The notes beneath the pieces are model-generated. The model did no database searches. It worked only from the letters and a program-made list of their open reading frames with translations, and had not been told where the DNA came from. A stretch of 64,000 bases of DNA from NCBI RefSeq assembly GCF_965196975.1, contig NZ_OZ239981.1, positions 1,240,001 through 1,304,000 of the forward strand, read 5' to 3'. The translations under genes were made by a program, and so were the position numbers. This DNA is from Endozoicomonas sp965196975 (GTDB taxonomy: Bacteria > Pseudomonadota > Gammaproteobacteria > Pseudomonadales > Endozoicomonadaceae). Shown here piece by piece: positions 34,436 to 43,342 of this stretch (its first letter is position 1; each line of letters opens with the position of its first letter).

Positions 34436-34567
34436 TTACTCAGGCTTATGCCGAGGTGCTCCGGTCTCTTCATCAAAGTGATCAGTGTGGAACTCATACC
34501 ACATTACATTAATGATGCCGAAAGCGCATGCCAGAAGTACACCAAGGATCCATGCAAAATACCACAT
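34436..34567 (-). CDS. cydX: cytochrome bd small subunit CydX
   Basis: 43 residues, start ATG 34567, stop at 34436-34438. The sequence begins MWYFAWILGVLLACAFGIIN, which matches the CydX/YbgT signature (MWYFAWILG...LACAFG), with one membrane helix and a charged tail. CydX stabilises the haem b595/d site of cytochrome bd-I. It starts 19 bases after the cydB stop, in the classical cydABX order. It is too short for standard ORF length cut-offs. Confidence 0.95.
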   Translation of the reverse strand: MWYFAWILGVLLACAFGIINVMWYEFHTDHFDEETGAPRHKPE

Positions 34568-34586
34568 TGTTCAGCTCCCTCTATAT

Positions 34587-35729
34587 TCAGTAAAGTGAAT
34601 GACTTTCTTGTTCAATGCGCTCAGCGGTCATACGGCCCCAGAGCTTGTAGAAGCACCATGTGGTATAGCCGAGAATGATGGGCACAAATACCACAGCAAC
34701 TCCGGTCATAATCGCCAAGGTCATAAAGCTGGAGGTAGCATCCCAGAGCGTCAGACTGAACTGAGGGTGAGTATTGGATGTCAGTATAAACGGGAAGAGG
34801 CTGAATCCCGCGGTCATAATGATTCCAGCCTGAGCCAGTGATGAACACGTAAAATTCAGACCATCCAGTTTTGTGCCAGAAAATACAATGACGCCAATTG
34901 TCCCCAGGAAGCCAAGTACCGGTGCGATCATCATGACCGGGTACAGACTGTAGTTATTCAGCCAGGCACCTTCCGCCAGAATGACGGTCTTGTTCAAAGG
35001 GTTGGATGGGGCGTTTGTATCCACAATGCTGGTGATCTGATAGCCATTGATATGAGCAAGCCAGAAACCGCCAATAGCAAAAGCAACCAGTGTCAGGATG
35101 GCAGAATAACGGGCAACGGCAGCTGCTCGATGGCGGATCGGATCACCAGAACGCATTTTCTGCCAGACAGCGCCCTGCATGGTCAGCATGGAAGCACTGA
35201 CAATGCCGCACAACAGTGAAAACGGGTTGAGCAGGTCAAAAAATGAGCCGGTAAAGCTGGAGCGCATGAATCCATCAAGCTGGAACTCAAAGCCAACAAA
35301 GATATTGCCAAAACCCACGCCGAATACGATGGAAGGAACAATACCGCTGGCAAACAGTCCCCAGTCCCAGGCATTGCGCCAGCGTGGGTCAGGCAGTTTG
35401 GAACGGTAGTCAAATGCCATCGGGCGAATTAACAGGGCGAATAGCACCAGAACCATTGCCCAGTAGAAGCCGGAGAAGGCTGTCGCATATACAGTAGGCC
35501 AGGCGGCAAACAGCGCACCACCGGCAGTAATCAGCCACACCTGGTTACCGTCCCAGTGAGGGGCGACAGCATTAATCATGATACGACGCTCAGTGTCGTT
35601 TTTGCTCATGAATGGCAGAAGGTTGGCAGTACCCAGATCGTAGCCATCCATGATGGCAAAACCGATAAACAGGACGCCAATCAGAACCCACCAGATAAAT
35701 CGGAGAACTTCATAATCCATTGTCATCAC
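34587..35729 (-). CDS. cydB: cytochrome bd ubiquinol oxidase subunit II
   Basis: 380 residues with about eight to nine membrane helices. The N terminus (LRFIWWVLIGVLFIGFAIMD, GYDLGTANLLPF) and PHWDGNQVWLITAGGALFAA are diagnostic for CydB. It partners CydA in the high-affinity quinol oxidase that works at low oxygen. The frame begins MMTMDYEVLRF; the internal ATG at MDYE is a likely alternative start. Only three bases separate the cydA stop from the first ATG of this frame. Confidence 0.96.
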   Translation of the reverse strand: MMTMDYEVLRFIWWVLIGVLFIGFAIMDGYDLGTANLLPFMSKNDTERRIMINAVAPHWDGNQVWLITAGGALFAAWPTVYATAFSGFYWAMVLVLFALLIRPMAFDYRSKLPDPRWRNAWDWGLFASGIVPSIVFGVGFGNIFVGFEFQLDGFMRSSFTGSFFDLLNPFSLLCGIVSASMLTMQGAVWQKMRSGDPIRHRAAAVARYSAILTLVAFAIGGFWLAHINGYQITSIVDTNAPSNPLNKTVILAEGAWLNNYSLYPVMMIAPVLGFLGTIGVIVFSGTKLDGLNFTCSSLAQAGIIMTAGFSLFPFILTSNTHPQFSLTLWDATSSFMTLAIMTGVAVVFVPIILGYTTWCFYKLWGRMTAERIEQESHSLY

Positions 35730-35732
35730 TCC

Positions 35733-37331
35733 TTATGCTTTTCCCTGGAGGTTGCTGGAAAGATCGCCATCAGCAATCGCCTGTTTTTGTTCGAAGTGAT
35801 AACGGCCTGTATGCAGACTGCTGGGGCCGATTTTGCAGTACTTAACCATAAGCCAGATTTCAACAATGGCAAAAATGCCATAAAACAGCGTGAATCCAGC
35901 AATGCTCAGGTAAAGGTCAGTAACGGTTCGTGTTGAAGCTGACAGATAGGTTGGCAGGATACCTGAAATAGACCAGGGCTGACGGCCAAATTCCGCAACA
36001 AACCAGCCCATTTCACTGGCAATCCAGGGCAATGGTAACGACCACAGGCAGAGCTTCAGGAAGAAGCGACTCTTGTATTCCGAACGGCGGGCGGTTTTCA
36101 CAAACGCTGTGACCAGCAGTAGGAGCATCAGGAAACCACAGCCGACCATAATACGGAAGGCGAAGAAGAGAGGCCATACTGTTGGAATGGCATCTTCAGC
36201 TGCCTGACGGATCATGGCATCCGAGGCAGATGGAATATCATCCGTATATCGGGACAACAGCAGTCCATAACCCAGGTCATCGACGACTTCAAGAAATGCA
36301 GCTCGGTTCTCAGGTGTATCTTCACCAGCCTTCAGCTTCTGAAGTAATTCATAGGCAATCATGCCATTCTTGATGCGTGGGATTTTGCCTTCAATCAAGT
36401 CTTTGATACCGGCGACCTGTTCATCCAGGGAGCGGGTAGCAATAATACCCATCACGTATGGAATCTTGATGGCGTAGTCAGTTTCCATATTTTCCTGGTC
36501 AGGAATACCGATGACGGTAAAGCTGGCCGGAGCAGGATGAGTATCCCATTCTGCTTCAATGGCAGCCAGTTTTACTTCCTGAACATCACCCAGCTCATAA
36601 CCGGACTCGTCACCGAGCAGGATAACGGACAGGATGGCAGCTAAACCAAAGCCTGAAGCAACGGCAAAAGAGCGACGGGCAAAGCCGATATCTCTATTCT
36701 GGAGCAGGTAGTAGGCGGAAATGGACAGTACGAAAATAGCGCCAGTAGTGTAGCCTGCCGCTACGGTATGAATAAACTTAACCTGTGCAACCGGGTTGAA
36801 TACCAGGTCAGCAAAGCTGGTCATCTCCATGCGCATGGTTTCAAAGTTGAACTCTGCACCTACCGGGTTCTGCATCCAGGCATTAGCAATCAGAATCCAG
36901 AGCGCAGACAGGTTGGTACCAATGGCCATCAGCCAGGTACAGGCCAGGTGCTGAACTTTGCTCAGACGGTCCCAGCCAAAGAAAAACATGCCAACAAAGG
37001 TAGATTCCAGGAAGAATGCCATGAGGGCTTCAATGGCCAGTGGGGCACCAAAGATATCGCCGACATAGTGGGAGTAATAAGACCAGTTGGTACCAAACTG
37101 AAACTCCATGGTAAGGCCGGTGGCCACACCAATGGCGAAGTTGATACCGAAGAGCTTACCCCAGAAACGGGTCATGTCTTTATAGATCTGTTTGCCCGTC
37201 ATAACATAGACGGACTCCATGATCGCCAGAATAAAGGTCATTCCAATCGTCAGCGGGACGAATAGAAAGTGATAGAGCGCAGTAATGGCAAATTGAAAGC
37301 GCGAGAGATCTATGACTTCTTCCAGAATCAT
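35733..37331 (-). CDS. cydA: cytochrome bd ubiquinol oxidase subunit I
   Basis: 532 residues. It carries the haems and quinol site of cytochrome bd. RFQFAITALYHFLFVPLTIG holds the first haem-ligand histidine. TNLSALWILIANAWMQNPVG and the GRQPW motif (EFGRQPWSISG) are universal CydA signatures. The long periplasmic Q-loop after DESGYELGDVQEVKLAAIEA is of the proteobacterial long type. First gene of cydABX. The 308-bp upstream region should hold an oxygen-responsive promoter, but I found no convincing FNR or ArcA site. Confidence 0.97.
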   Translation of the reverse strand: MILEEVIDLSRFQFAITALYHFLFVPLTIGMTFILAIMESVYVMTGKQIYKDMTRFWGKLFGINFAIGVATGLTMEFQFGTNWSYYSHYVGDIFGAPLAIEALMAFFLESTFVGMFFFGWDRLSKVQHLACTWLMAIGTNLSALWILIANAWMQNPVGAEFNFETMRMEMTSFADLVFNPVAQVKFIHTVAAGYTTGAIFVLSISAYYLLQNRDIGFARRSFAVASGFGLAAILSVILLGDESGYELGDVQEVKLAAIEAEWDTHPAPASFTVIGIPDQENMETDYAIKIPYVMGIIATRSLDEQVAGIKDLIEGKIPRIKNGMIAYELLQKLKAGEDTPENRAAFLEVVDDLGYGLLLSRYTDDIPSASDAMIRQAAEDAIPTVWPLFFAFRIMVGCGFLMLLLLVTAFVKTARRSEYKSRFFLKLCLWSLPLPWIASEMGWFVAEFGRQPWSISGILPTYLSASTRTVTDLYLSIAGFTLFYGIFAIVEIWLMVKYCKIGPSSLHTGRYHFEQKQAIADGDLSSNLQGKA

Positions 37332-37639
37332 AAGACTCCTCCACAGGTGAAATCAGGAGATACGCCCAGCTACCTGCATCATAGAACGTAAATGGGGCTT
37401 CAGCCAGCGGCTCCCATCAGGACAACTGGAATCGGATGGTGTTCCGGCTCCAGTGGCGTCACTTGAAAAAAAGCGTGTGGTGAAGTCTGCGTGCTATTGA
37501 TAGCGAATCTGGGCAATAAATAATCAACGAACTATAGTACCTCATGTAAAAAAGTAGGTATATTTCGGTATGCCGCACACTGTTTGACTTATTGCCTACT
37601 GCATGGCGATACGGACTGCTAGATGCAGTGGATCACTGC
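37332..37639 (-). promoter_or_regulatory. upstream region of cydABX, regulatory sites not resolved
   Basis: About 308 bp between the end of the 659-residue protein gene and cydA. It is A/T-rich near 37490-37570. A TTGATAGCGAATC word near 37498 resembles half of an FNR site, but the second half does not match, so no operator is called. Confidence 0.35.
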
Positions 37640-39619
37640 TTATGCCATGCCTTTTAAGCTTAAGCGGGTAATGGTTTTTTTAGCGTTGTAAAGATCGATT
37701 TGCCAGTTGTCTTTGGGTTGAGGAACTTCCATAGCTGAGACATTATCCAGAGAATAGGAAGCACTCAGTGGTGTTTCATAGCGGGCAATAAATTGAAGTC
37801 TTTCCAGGCTGGCATTATAGGTTTTAACCAGAAAGTTGATCGTCTGATCACTGAGTGGGACCCGGTAATAACGAATCAGGTTTTGAGCCAGCTTCTCAGC
37901 ACTGGCCGCAAGGTTCTTTTCCACGGCACTTGCCATGGCTTCACCCCAGGCCGCTTTTGTCCGTGCACTCATTCCCGGTTCAATATTGGCCAGACTGATG
38001 GCATTGGCACTTTCAATTGCCCTTTGTATCTGTGGGTCGTGAAGGTGAATGTAAGGGTCGAGAATGGTTGCGATCTCAATGGCAATATCTCGGGCACGCG
38101 CTTCCGTCAGTCTTTTCTCAGAGTCTGACGGTATTGAGTTTTGTTGGCTGTTTTCGTCAGCTTGGAGAGTTTCAAGCATAACCTTAGATAAATCGGGTGA
38201 TTCATTCAGGTATTGGCGGATACGCTGCGTGACTTCAGCTTTATCTTCATCGTCAAGGAAAATCGTCTGTTCGGAGATGGTCAGGCTGCGCTTCAGGTTT
38301 TCATTATTCTGGTGTTGATACTTGCTGGATAGCTTTTGCCAGTTCTTCAAAGCCCGCTTCAATAGCAGGCTGTCCCGTCCCTGTTTCAGGTAGGCCCTGT
38401 GGCTTTCATTATAGATCTGGAGCGCTTTTTCCAGCTGCTGGCTCTTTGTTGTTAGTGTCAGCAGGTGCTTTTTTGCCCCTTTTTTCTGGGGGCTGGAAAG
38501 GGTCAGTTGACGGGCTTCACGAACCTGGAGACTCAGATTGTCCAGGGACTTTGTAGCGATGGCCAGCAGTTTGTGGGTGCTTAAGCCGTTACCACTGCCA
38601 ATTTCTGAGGGAATACCTATGTTATTCAAGTAAGTGGTTAATGCCTTCAGGCGGGAGTATACCCTTGCGCGGCTGATGCGAAGGTCGTTTCGTTCTTCCT
38701 CCAGCTTATCCAGGGCTCTGGCAAGATCCCAGTGGCCGGTGTACTCAATTTTCAGATAGGCAATTTCCCGGCCGCAGATCAGCTCAAAACACAGCGTCAG
38801 TATCTCTTCCACGTCGTGCAGTGTCATCAGGTTTTCATTGCCTTCCTCAATGGCGGAAAGAACCCGCTCAATAAAGAGGGGCTCCCGTTTTTGTCCATCA
38901 TGGGGGCGGGCAACAACACCATTAAGGCGCTTTTTAAGTGCCTCGGCGGTTCGGGGGTGGTTCTCATTGAGAGAGATCCAGGCCTTATCAGCTTCCTCCC
39001 TGGCCTCTTCAACAATGTCCTGCATCCGGTTGTACAGCCCGGCTCGGCGGAATATTTCGATACGCTCTGCCTGTTTTGCCAGCTGCTGGTTACCGGTCAG
39101 GTCTTCAATCGCCGTAGAAACCCACTCGGGCCCAAGATCAAGCTTGCGCAATAGAATGCCGGCAGAGTGAATACGACGTTGTTCTTCTGTCATATTCACC
39201 TGACCAAGGTCTCGAACCTGATAGATCAGCTCGGGAATCTGGTCGATCAGGTTCAGAAGGCTTATTCGGTCCCTCGCCTGCTGGCGACCATGGGTCATGT
39301 TGTGAAAAAGACGGTAGCCGACACCGAGTGCAACTGCGATAACGGAGTAGCCGAGGAAATAAAAAGCCCGTTCAAGAGGCATCATAACGCCATAGGCAAA
39401 ATAGTAGCCAAAATAGGCAGCCATTAGGGTAACAGGGCCAGCAGTCCATGCGAATTGAAGAATGGTGACGCTCCAGGGCTCCTGGTGTGGTGCTCTGGCA
39501 ACTTTCTCGAGCCAGCGAAGGTCGCGTCCTTCCAGTTTAAGATCAACGTTTTCCAGCTTCTTTTTCTGTTGCTCTTTTTTATCGGGAGCATTGTGATGAA
39601 GGCCGGTTGCTTTCGACAT
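37640..39619 (-). CDS. membrane-anchored coiled-coil protein of unknown function
   Basis: 659 residues. Residues 1-50 are basic and cytosolic (MSKATGLHHNAPDKKEQQ). Two membrane helices follow at about 55-75 and 83-103 (TILQFAWTAGPVTLMAAYFG, FYFLGYSVIAVALGVGYRLF). The remaining 550 residues are soluble, helical and charged, with several coiled-coil-like stretches (DEVEEILTLCFELI region, RALDKLEEERNDLRISRARV, KKHLLTLTTKSQQLEKALQI). I do not recognise a domain or active-site motif. It is encoded upstream of cydABX and downstream of the diguanylate cyclase, with gaps of about 210-310 bp, so co-transcription is not obvious. Confidence 0.7.
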   Translation of the reverse strand: MSKATGLHHNAPDKKEQQKKKLENVDLKLEGRDLRWLEKVARAPHQEPWSVTILQFAWTAGPVTLMAAYFGYYFAYGVMMPLERAFYFLGYSVIAVALGVGYRLFHNMTHGRQQARDRISLLNLIDQIPELIYQVRDLGQVNMTEEQRRIHSAGILLRKLDLGPEWVSTAIEDLTGNQQLAKQAERIEIFRRAGLYNRMQDIVEEAREEADKAWISLNENHPRTAEALKKRLNGVVARPHDGQKREPLFIERVLSAIEEGNENLMTLHDVEEILTLCFELICGREIAYLKIEYTGHWDLARALDKLEEERNDLRISRARVYSRLKALTTYLNNIGIPSEIGSGNGLSTHKLLAIATKSLDNLSLQVREARQLTLSSPQKKGAKKHLLTLTTKSQQLEKALQIYNESHRAYLKQGRDSLLLKRALKNWQKLSSKYQHQNNENLKRSLTISEQTIFLDDEDKAEVTQRIRQYLNESPDLSKVMLETLQADENSQQNSIPSDSEKRLTEARARDIAIEIATILDPYIHLHDPQIQRAIESANAISLANIEPGMSARTKAAWGEAMASAVEKNLAASAEKLAQNLIRYYRVPLSDQTINFLVKTYNASLERLQFIARYETPLSASYSLDNVSAMEVPQPKDNWQIDLYNAKKTITRLSLKGMA

Positions 39620-39830
39620 GTTGGAGTTAACCTGAGGCGGGGGGACTCTTTTGAGAGATATTTTAATCAGCCTGAACTGTGAATCCCTATATGTAAATCT
39701 ACGATAATCACAGACTTTCGGTCTTGATAGCCTTTCCTGAACGATATTTACTCAGAGAGATGAATACGATTTTGGGTAACAGGCTATTGCTTTCATTTAT
39801 TCGGGTAGTGTTGATGGTTAAATCCTAGCC

Positions 39831-42101
39831 TCATGTAGCTGGTAGGCGAACATCGATAAGATTTGTGCTGATAGATGTCCGGTTTTTACCTTTCTGTTTT
39901 GCCCGATACATCGCAGCATCGGCATCTTCGAGTAATTTTTCTAAAGTATTCGTTTCCTTGGAAAGGGCTGACATTCCAATGCTTATGGTTATAAGCTTGC
40001 AGTTGGACCATTTATTGTTGTCTGCGTGTTCTTTTGCGATGGCATTTCTAACTCTTTCTGCAACACGGAATGCCTGCCAGGGCTCTGTGTTAGGCAATAA
40101 TGCGACAAACTCTTCTCCACCGTAGCGGCCTAATAAGTCTTTGTGCCTGAGAGTTTTTCGACATACCAAAGCCGTTGTTTTAAGTATCTGGTCTCCAACA
40201 TGGTGACCCTGCTGGTCATTAAGTTGTTTGAAGTTATCAATGTCCATAAACAGTGCGCAGCATGCTTGAGCAGAATCATTATTTGCTGTAGCCATAATGA
40301 TTTTCTCTGCTTCCTGGTGAAAGGCTCGTCGATTCAACAGTCCTGTCAATGAGTCAAGGCTGGCCTGCTGTTGCCAGAAAAGAGACTGACGGTTGGCTTG
40401 AAAGAGAGTGCATGCATGGCTACTGATGTCACAGGCCGTCTGCCATGTAGTAGCGTTTCGATGATGCCTGGATGGAGATAAAACCAGCAAAATTTTTTCT
40501 TCAGCTTCAACAGTCAGCGGAAAAACCCAGTAAATAGTACCGAACCGATCTTTAAAATTTATCTTTGTTTCAGTTCCAGAAGTGATGACGTTCAGTAAGT
40601 CATTTTCTATGGCGGGTAACTGGCTTTGCAGGCTGGCTGCCGTTTGTGAGTAGTTCGATACGTTCCCAAGGGTAATATGCCATTCATTATAATGATGCTG
40701 AAGTATCAAGGCGGGAATCCCGGGTAACACTTCCTCAAAAGTAGAAAGCACCCTCTGGGTGAGTTCGCTATCAGCCAGTGGAGAGTTGGGATTCTGGAGG
40801 TGTTCCCTGAGGGCTGTTTCAAATATTCGTCGTTTTCTACTGGCAGGGGCAATGGCATTGATGGACATGGCATGCTGTAAGTTTTGCTGATGGTTATACC
40901 AGTAGAACAGCGGTAATAATGCCGCGTGCAGTGAAAGCAATATAAGTTCTGGATAGGTAGGCAGGCTTCTTGGCCATGCTTCTGTAAACCAGGACCATGA
41001 GAGAAGAGATAGCATGGTCAGTGCGGAAGGAAATGCCATTTTAGCCGGTCGGATACCGTTATAAAGGCAATAGGCTGTGGCAATGACAACCAGTGTGAAG
41101 CTTATCAGTAAGGAAAAGGCGGCAAGCTCCATGGTTGTTTTTGGGGCAGAGCTTTCTGCACTTATCGCATAAATAGCCAGAGTAATGCCGAGAGTGTTGA
41201 GTGAAAGAATCAATCTATCTGTTTTTGGGGTGTAGATTGGTAGCAATGCCAGCGTTCGATAGCTGGCGATCCCGGTAACTATCACCAGGGTTGTCATTAA
41301 GATTAACCAGTGCCCAGGGTCTCCTAACCATGAAATAGATCGAAAAATTTCACCTTCCCACATTAGAATCATTACATTCGCAGCAAGCATATGGCTAATC
41401 AATAAATAGAGTGCCGGGGTGCGGTTTCTGAGGGTCAGGGTAAAGATAAAAATCAGCGCAACCAGTAAGAGAGTCTGAATTGAGCTGATAGCCGTTCGTT
41501 GTTCGCTCAGCTTTTCAAGGTAGTTGAGTGATGGCCACAGCTCGGGTTTAAGTTGGTTAAGAGGAGCAGTGTGGTGACGCAGGTAGTAGGTTTTTGTTTC
41601 ACCTCGTTTGAGTTCAAGCTTCATGGCGTTTGGCGCCATACCAGACCGTGAACCATCCATGCCCATTTTTTTGAGGCGATAGCCCTCATCTACAGGCACA
41701 AAAATATCCAGTTTTTTATGGGGAACCTGGCGGAACACCATCAGCCAGTCGTGAGGGGAATAGGGTGAAAGCTTAACTTCCAATCGGTGCCATTGCTGGG
41801 GGGTATCTTGAGCTGGTTGTGAACTGGTAAATATGTCAGTGGGAGGTTTGACAGGAGTTAGTTTCAGGTTGGTGATGGCTTCATCGCCGCTGAGATAAAC
41901 TGGTGATGCAGCTAATGATCCGGAGAGTGCTATGAGTAGTGCAAGAAATGCAAGACGAAACCAGTTTGCAGGTTTGTTGAAGACCTGATATTGATCGTTT
42001 TTTCCGGATAAATGTTGTACGGCAAACAACAACTTCGTCTTCCCTAACGAGGAAACAGGTTCCAAATCAATTGCCCAGTGTCCATTTTTTTTGGATTGCA
42101 A
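39831..42101 (-). CDS. diguanylate cyclase with 7TM (7TMR-DISM-like) sensor region
   Basis: 756 residues. A 45-residue polar leader precedes a signal-anchor helix (FRLAFLALLIALSGSLAAS). A periplasmic sensory domain follows (about 70-185), then about seven membrane helices (about 195-385), a cytosolic GAF-like region (about 420-590) and a C-terminal GGDEF domain. The active site is GRYGGEEFVALLP near residue 660. RHKD lies five residues before it and is the product-binding I-site, so feedback inhibition by c-di-GMP is expected. The start is TTG 42101 with GGAGG seven bases upstream; no in-frame ATG exists before the signal anchor. It makes c-di-GMP, which in LapA-type systems controls adhesin release. 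The link to the adhesin here is inference only. Confidence 0.88.
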   Translation of the reverse strand: MQSKKNGHWAIDLEPVSSLGKTKLLFAVQHLSGKNDQYQVFNKPANWFRLAFLALLIALSGSLAASPVYLSGDEAITNLKLTPVKPPTDIFTSSQPAQDTPQQWHRLEVKLSPYSPHDWLMVFRQVPHKKLDIFVPVDEGYRLKKMGMDGSRSGMAPNAMKLELKRGETKTYYLRHHTAPLNQLKPELWPSLNYLEKLSEQRTAISSIQTLLLVALIFIFTLTLRNRTPALYLLISHMLAANVMILMWEGEIFRSISWLGDPGHWLILMTTLVIVTGIASYRTLALLPIYTPKTDRLILSLNTLGITLAIYAISAESSAPKTTMELAAFSLLISFTLVVIATAYCLYNGIRPAKMAFPSALTMLSLLSWSWFTEAWPRSLPTYPELILLSLHAALLPLFYWYNHQQNLQHAMSINAIAPASRKRRIFETALREHLQNPNSPLADSELTQRVLSTFEEVLPGIPALILQHHYNEWHITLGNVSNYSQTAASLQSQLPAIENDLLNVITSGTETKINFKDRFGTIYWVFPLTVEAEEKILLVLSPSRHHRNATTWQTACDISSHACTLFQANRQSLFWQQQASLDSLTGLLNRRAFHQEAEKIIMATANNDSAQACCALFMDIDNFKQLNDQQGHHVGDQILKTTALVCRKTLRHKDLLGRYGGEEFVALLPNTEPWQAFRVAERVRNAIAKEHADNNKWSNCKLITISIGMSALSKETNTLEKLLEDADAAMYRAKQKGKNRTSISTNLIDVRLPAT

Positions 42102-42331
42102 AGCACTTCCTCCTTCCTGGAGAAACAGAGCATGGGTGCAATTCTGACACAGTAGCAGGAGGTCTGTGAAGTCTGTGTAGCAGCAAAGTTGTGTTTGCAG
42201 TGAGGTCGCGTTTCTCTTTATTAATTTATGTGCTGCGCAGCCATTGCGATCTATTTGCCCTGACCGGCAAAATCTGAACGCCGAAAAGTTTTAACAGAGG
42301 TTGCCTGGATCATAAAGTCCAGGCGCAGGGG

Positions 42332-43330
42332 TCAGCTGATGGAGGTAATTCCAAAATGCTTTTGCGAAAAAGCGACACGATCCTCAATTGGCAAGTCATG
42401 TTTGCGTAAGGCTTCTATGGTTTTAAGCCTTGGTTTGATTCCCTGACCGTTGGCAATCTGAATAGCAAGACCTGGTCTTGCATTGAGCTCCAGAATCAGT
42501 GGCCCAAGATGTTTATCCAAAACCAGATCAACACCCAGATAACCCAGATTGGTCATCTCATAGCAGGCAGCGGACAGGCTTAGTATTTTATGCCAGTGGG
42601 GGACTTTAAGAGCTGAGAAATTGTGGCCAGTATCTGGATGAAGGCTTACCGGTAAATCATGCTGGACACTTCTCAGGCTGTTACCGGTGGCAATATCCAG
42701 GCCGACACCGACGGCACCCTGATGGAGATTGGCCTTTCCATCCGATTTCCGGGTAGCAAGACGCATCATCGCCATTACTGGAAATCCTCGGAAAACAATG
42801 ACCCGAATATCCGGTACACCTTCAAAGCTGTAGTCATTAAAAATAGGGTCAGCTACGATCAGGCTTTCAATAACGGCGACGTCTGTTTTTCCACCCAGAC
42901 TGTAGAGACCTCCCAAAATATTGGACACGTCCCGGCTAATCGCGTTAAAGGACAGACTTTCGCCACTGGCCTTAACGTATCGGTCTCCATCACGGCCGGT
43001 AATCACCAGAATGCCTTTGCCGCCACTGCCCTTGGCCGGTTTGATGACAAACTTCTCAAGGGGCTCAAGAATGCTCTTTAACTTGCGAATATCTGACTGG
43101 TATTCGATCACACCAATCAGTTTGGGTACGTCAACACCGGCTTTCTCGGCCATGCGTTTGGTGGTTAGTTTGTCATCCACCAGTGGCAGGAGACGCCTTG
43201 GATTATATCGAGAGATATAATTCAGGTTGCGGCTGTTCATGCTCAATATCCCGGACTCCTTGAGCCGGGAAGGTGTTGCTATTGAGCTTTTTGTCAGCGT
43301 GTTTTGAACAAAACTACTTAACCATCCCAT
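42332..43330 (-). CDS. RimK-related ATP-grasp ligase (alpha-L-glutamate ligase-like)
   Basis: 332 residues of ATP-grasp fold. The ATP-binding segment is EKFVIKPAKGSGGKGILVIT and the Mg-binding segment GPLILELNARPGLAIQIANG. It begins with a conserved SRNLNYISRYNPRRLLPLVD stretch and LTTKRMAEKAGV. It matches the RimK-related family found with 7TM transglutaminase-like and retropepsin-like genes. Relatives join amino acids, often glutamate, to a peptide or protein. The substrate here is unknown. It starts 12 bp after the stop of the 7TM gene, so it is the third gene of a compact operon. Confidence 0.85.
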   Translation of the reverse strand: MGWLSSFVQNTLTKSSIATPSRLKESGILSMNSRNLNYISRYNPRRLLPLVDDKLTTKRMAEKAGVDVPKLIGVIEYQSDIRKLKSILEPLEKFVIKPAKGSGGKGILVITGRDGDRYVKASGESLSFNAISRDVSNILGGLYSLGGKTDVAVIESLIVADPIFNDYSFEGVPDIRVIVFRGFPVMAMMRLATRKSDGKANLHQGAVGVGLDIATGNSLRSVQHDLPVSLHPDTGHNFSALKVPHWHKILSLSAACYEMTNLGYLGVDLVLDKHLGPLILELNARPGLAIQIANGQGIKPRLKTIEALRKHDLPIEDRVAFSQKHFGITSIS

Positions 43331-43342
43331 GGAAGCCGACCT

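Noticed and set aside
37490..37520. Possible FNR box upstream of cydA
   Set aside because: Only one half-site (TTGAT) matches; the other half has several mismatches.
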